A stretch of 16,330 bases of DNA from XYB1-FULL-44-23 sp964441445 (GTDB lineage Bacteria > Patescibacteriota > Microgenomatia > CAZETR01 > Amesbacteraceae), in NCBI GenBank assembly GCA_964441445.1, contig CAYTYO010000017.1, forward strand, positions 1 through 16,330, given 5' to 3'. The position numbers and the translations under genes are program-made. The notes beneath the pieces are model-generated. The model saw only the letters and a list, made by a program, of their open reading frames with translations. It did no database searches and had not been told where the DNA came from. Positions 15,356-16,330 of the stretch are shown here, piece after piece; the first letter of the stretch is position 1, and each line of letters opens with the position of its first letter.

Positions 15356-15739
15356 TTACTTAAGTTCGACCGTTGCTCCGGCAGTTGTAAGCTTAGTTTT
15401 AGCTTCTTCAGCAGCAGCTTTATTGACGTTTTCGGCAATAACAGCTCCGGGTTTTTCGGAAAGATCCTTGGCTTCTTTCAAACCAAAATTAGGATTAATT
15501 TCACGAAGTGCCTTGATGACGGCGATCTTGTTGGCTCCGCCTTCCTTAAGGACGACGGTAAAGGAAGATTGCTCTTCAACCGGTGCTGCATCAGCAGCGG
15601 CAGCGGGGGCGGCAGCGGCAGCTACGGGAGCTGCGGCAGTGACACCAAATTTTTCTTCCAAAGCTTTGACGAGTTCAGCTAGCTCGATAACGGAAAGTTT
15701 TTCGATTTCGCTGATTAGTTTTTGAATTTTATCTGACAT
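15356..15739 (-). CDS. rplL: Ribosomal protein bL12 (L7/L12)
   Basis: The 127-residue length is normal. The N-terminal dimerisation helices (1-33), an Ala-rich hinge (about 34-53) and the C-terminal factor-binding domain are all present. The C-terminal domain has GGANKIAVIKALREI and GLKEAKDLSEKPGAV, which match the bL12 consensus. It forms the flexible stalk that recruits translation GTPases. A strong Shine-Dalgarno site (AGGAGGTGA at 15759-15751) precedes the ATG, with only 20 bases between rplJ and rplL. The strong site fits the need for several L12 copies per ribosome. Confidence 0.97.
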   Translation of the reverse strand: MSDKIQKLISEIEKLSVIELAELVKALEEKFGVTAAAPVAAAAAPAAAADAAPVEEQSSFTVVLKEGGANKIAVIKALREINPNFGLKEAKDLSEKPGAVIAENVNKAAAEEAKTKLTTAGATVELK

Positions 15740-15759
15740 GATTTGTGTGTCACCTCCTT

Positions 15760-16275
15760 TTAGTTAGGTTTGATGCGGGCAATTGCATCCAATGTTCTGA
15801 CTAACTGAGAAATGGGCCAGTTTAAGTTGTAGGCCAGGCCAAAGTGAGGGGATTTGAGAGTGGTGACCGTTTTGGTGATAAGGATGTCTTTGGAGGGAAG
15901 GGCGGCGAGTGAAGCAATCTGTTCTGCTGATAATTCTTTATTGTCCAAGAAGCCCATTTTGAAACTGGGAAGGGTGTTTTTTTTGGCGAATTCAGCTACG
16001 GCTTTGATGGCAGATATCTCATCGTCAAGAGAAAATACAAAGGCTGACGGGCCTTCAAGTTGGAAATCTGAGTGGCCAAGAGCGATGGAAAACAGGGTAT
16101 TTTTGGTTACGATCAGTTGACCACCGGCTTTTTTTACCGCCTTGCGAAGTTCGGTGGCCTGAGAAACTTTAAGGCCTTTGTAATCGACTACAGCGACGGA
16201 TTTGGATTTATCCAGCAGGGCTTTTAGCTCTGATATTAGAGATACTTTTACGGGTTGAAGTTTTTTAGGTGACAT
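15760..16275 (-). CDS. rplJ: Ribosomal protein uL10 (stalk base)
   Basis: This protein has 171 residues from ATG 16275. A GTG two codons further upstream (16281) is possible but less likely. Features of uL10 include VAVVDYKGLKVSQATELRK, the VTKNTL segment, and FKMGFLDNKELSAEQIASLA, followed by LPSKDILI. The C-terminal helix (NWPISQLVRTLDAIARIK) is where L12 dimers bind. The protein anchors the stalk to 23S rRNA. It is co-transcribed with rplL, whose product it binds. No strong Shine-Dalgarno site is visible for either start; an L10-leader-like element lies directly upstream. Confidence 0.95.
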   Translation of the reverse strand: MSPKKLQPVKVSLISELKALLDKSKSVAVVDYKGLKVSQATELRKAVKKAGGQLIVTKNTLFSIALGHSDFQLEGPSAFVFSLDDEISAIKAVAEFAKKNTLPSFKMGFLDNKELSAEQIASLAALPSKDILITKTVTTLKSPHFGLAYNLNWPISQLVRTLDAIARIKPN

Positions 16276-16330
16276 AACCACATCGGCGGGACTTATTTTT
16301 TTGCCACGCTGTCTTAATGGTAACGTAACT
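16276..16330 (-). promoter_or_regulatory. 3' part of a probable ribosomal L10 leader (autoregulatory mRNA element)
   Basis: Directly upstream of rplJ, the minus strand reads AGACAGCGTGGC, an A-run, TAAGT, then CCCGCCGATG. This resembles the 3' part of the L10 leader, where an AGACAGC(G)GG strand pairs with a CCxGCCGAGG strand next to the start region. In known cases the L10-L12 complex binds this RNA and represses its own operon. The 5' part lies beyond the window, so the full fold cannot be checked here. Confidence 0.5.

Noticed and set aside
15215..15682. Plus-strand frame across the mreB end and rplL
   Set aside because: It crosses the clear terminator and is Ser/Gly/Phe-rich shadow sequence of the bL12 gene.
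1..16330. CRISPR arrays, insertion sequences, prophage or att sites
   Set aside because: No direct-repeat arrays, transposase or integrase genes, or terminal inverted repeats were seen. The tail-fibre-like composition at 1-2051 is not accompanied by other phage genes.

Overview
The window looks like chromosomal DNA from a candidate-phyla-radiation (Patescibacteria) bacterium, most likely in or near Microgenomates. This is an inference from gene content. The genes are compact and diverged: a long fibre-like surface protein with a cytoplasmic DNA-binding domain, a membrane-anchored PEGA/beta-propeller protein, an enlarged adenylate-kinase-like protein, an M16 peptidase, and a diverged F-type ATPase operon. 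Few genes have Shine-Dalgarno sites, and several promoters lie almost on the start codon. TGA acts as a normal stop. No mobile element, phage module or CRISPR array was seen.

Layout. 1-2051 (minus): the 5' part of a large surface-protein gene that runs off the left edge, encoding a MerR-like helix-turn-helix, a basic linker, one membrane segment and at least 550 residues of repetitive Gly/Ser/Thr/Asn-rich ectodomain. 2052-2189: divergent AT-rich control region. 2190-8001 (plus): a tightly packed ATPase operon in the order c-like, b, delta, alpha, gamma, beta, epsilon. 8199-12318 (plus): argS, an M16 metallopeptidase and an adenylate-kinase-like gene, at least two of them with their own near-leaderless promoter. 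12375-12593: a doubtful small ORF. 12641-12869: divergent tRNA-Pro(CGG) and tRNA-Arg(CCT). 12879-14153 (minus): PEGA/beta-propeller membrane protein. 14305-15309 (plus): mreB. 15311-15347: a bidirectional terminator. 15356-16275 (minus): rplL and rplJ, preceded by what looks like the 3' part of an L10 leader.

The most unusual part is the ATPase. Its F1 genes and the stator genes b and delta are recognisable, and the nucleotide-binding motifs are intact. However, no subunit a gene is present. The protein in the place of subunit c has a signal peptide, about 160 residues outside the membrane, and a C-terminal two-helix hairpin. The hairpin keeps the c-type polar loop (Arg-Asn-Pro), but neither helix contains an acidic residue. 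The ectodomain resembles a beta-rich domain I know from the ends of tail-fibre-like surface proteins, and the divergent neighbour is itself such a protein. As encoded here, the complex could hydrolyse ATP but could not move protons or sodium by the known mechanism. It may be an ATP-driven machine acting on an external structure, or part of a complex completed by genes elsewhere.

The remaining genes are housekeeping: arginyl-tRNA synthesis, nucleotide phosphotransfer, cell shape (MreB) and the ribosomal L10/L12 stalk.
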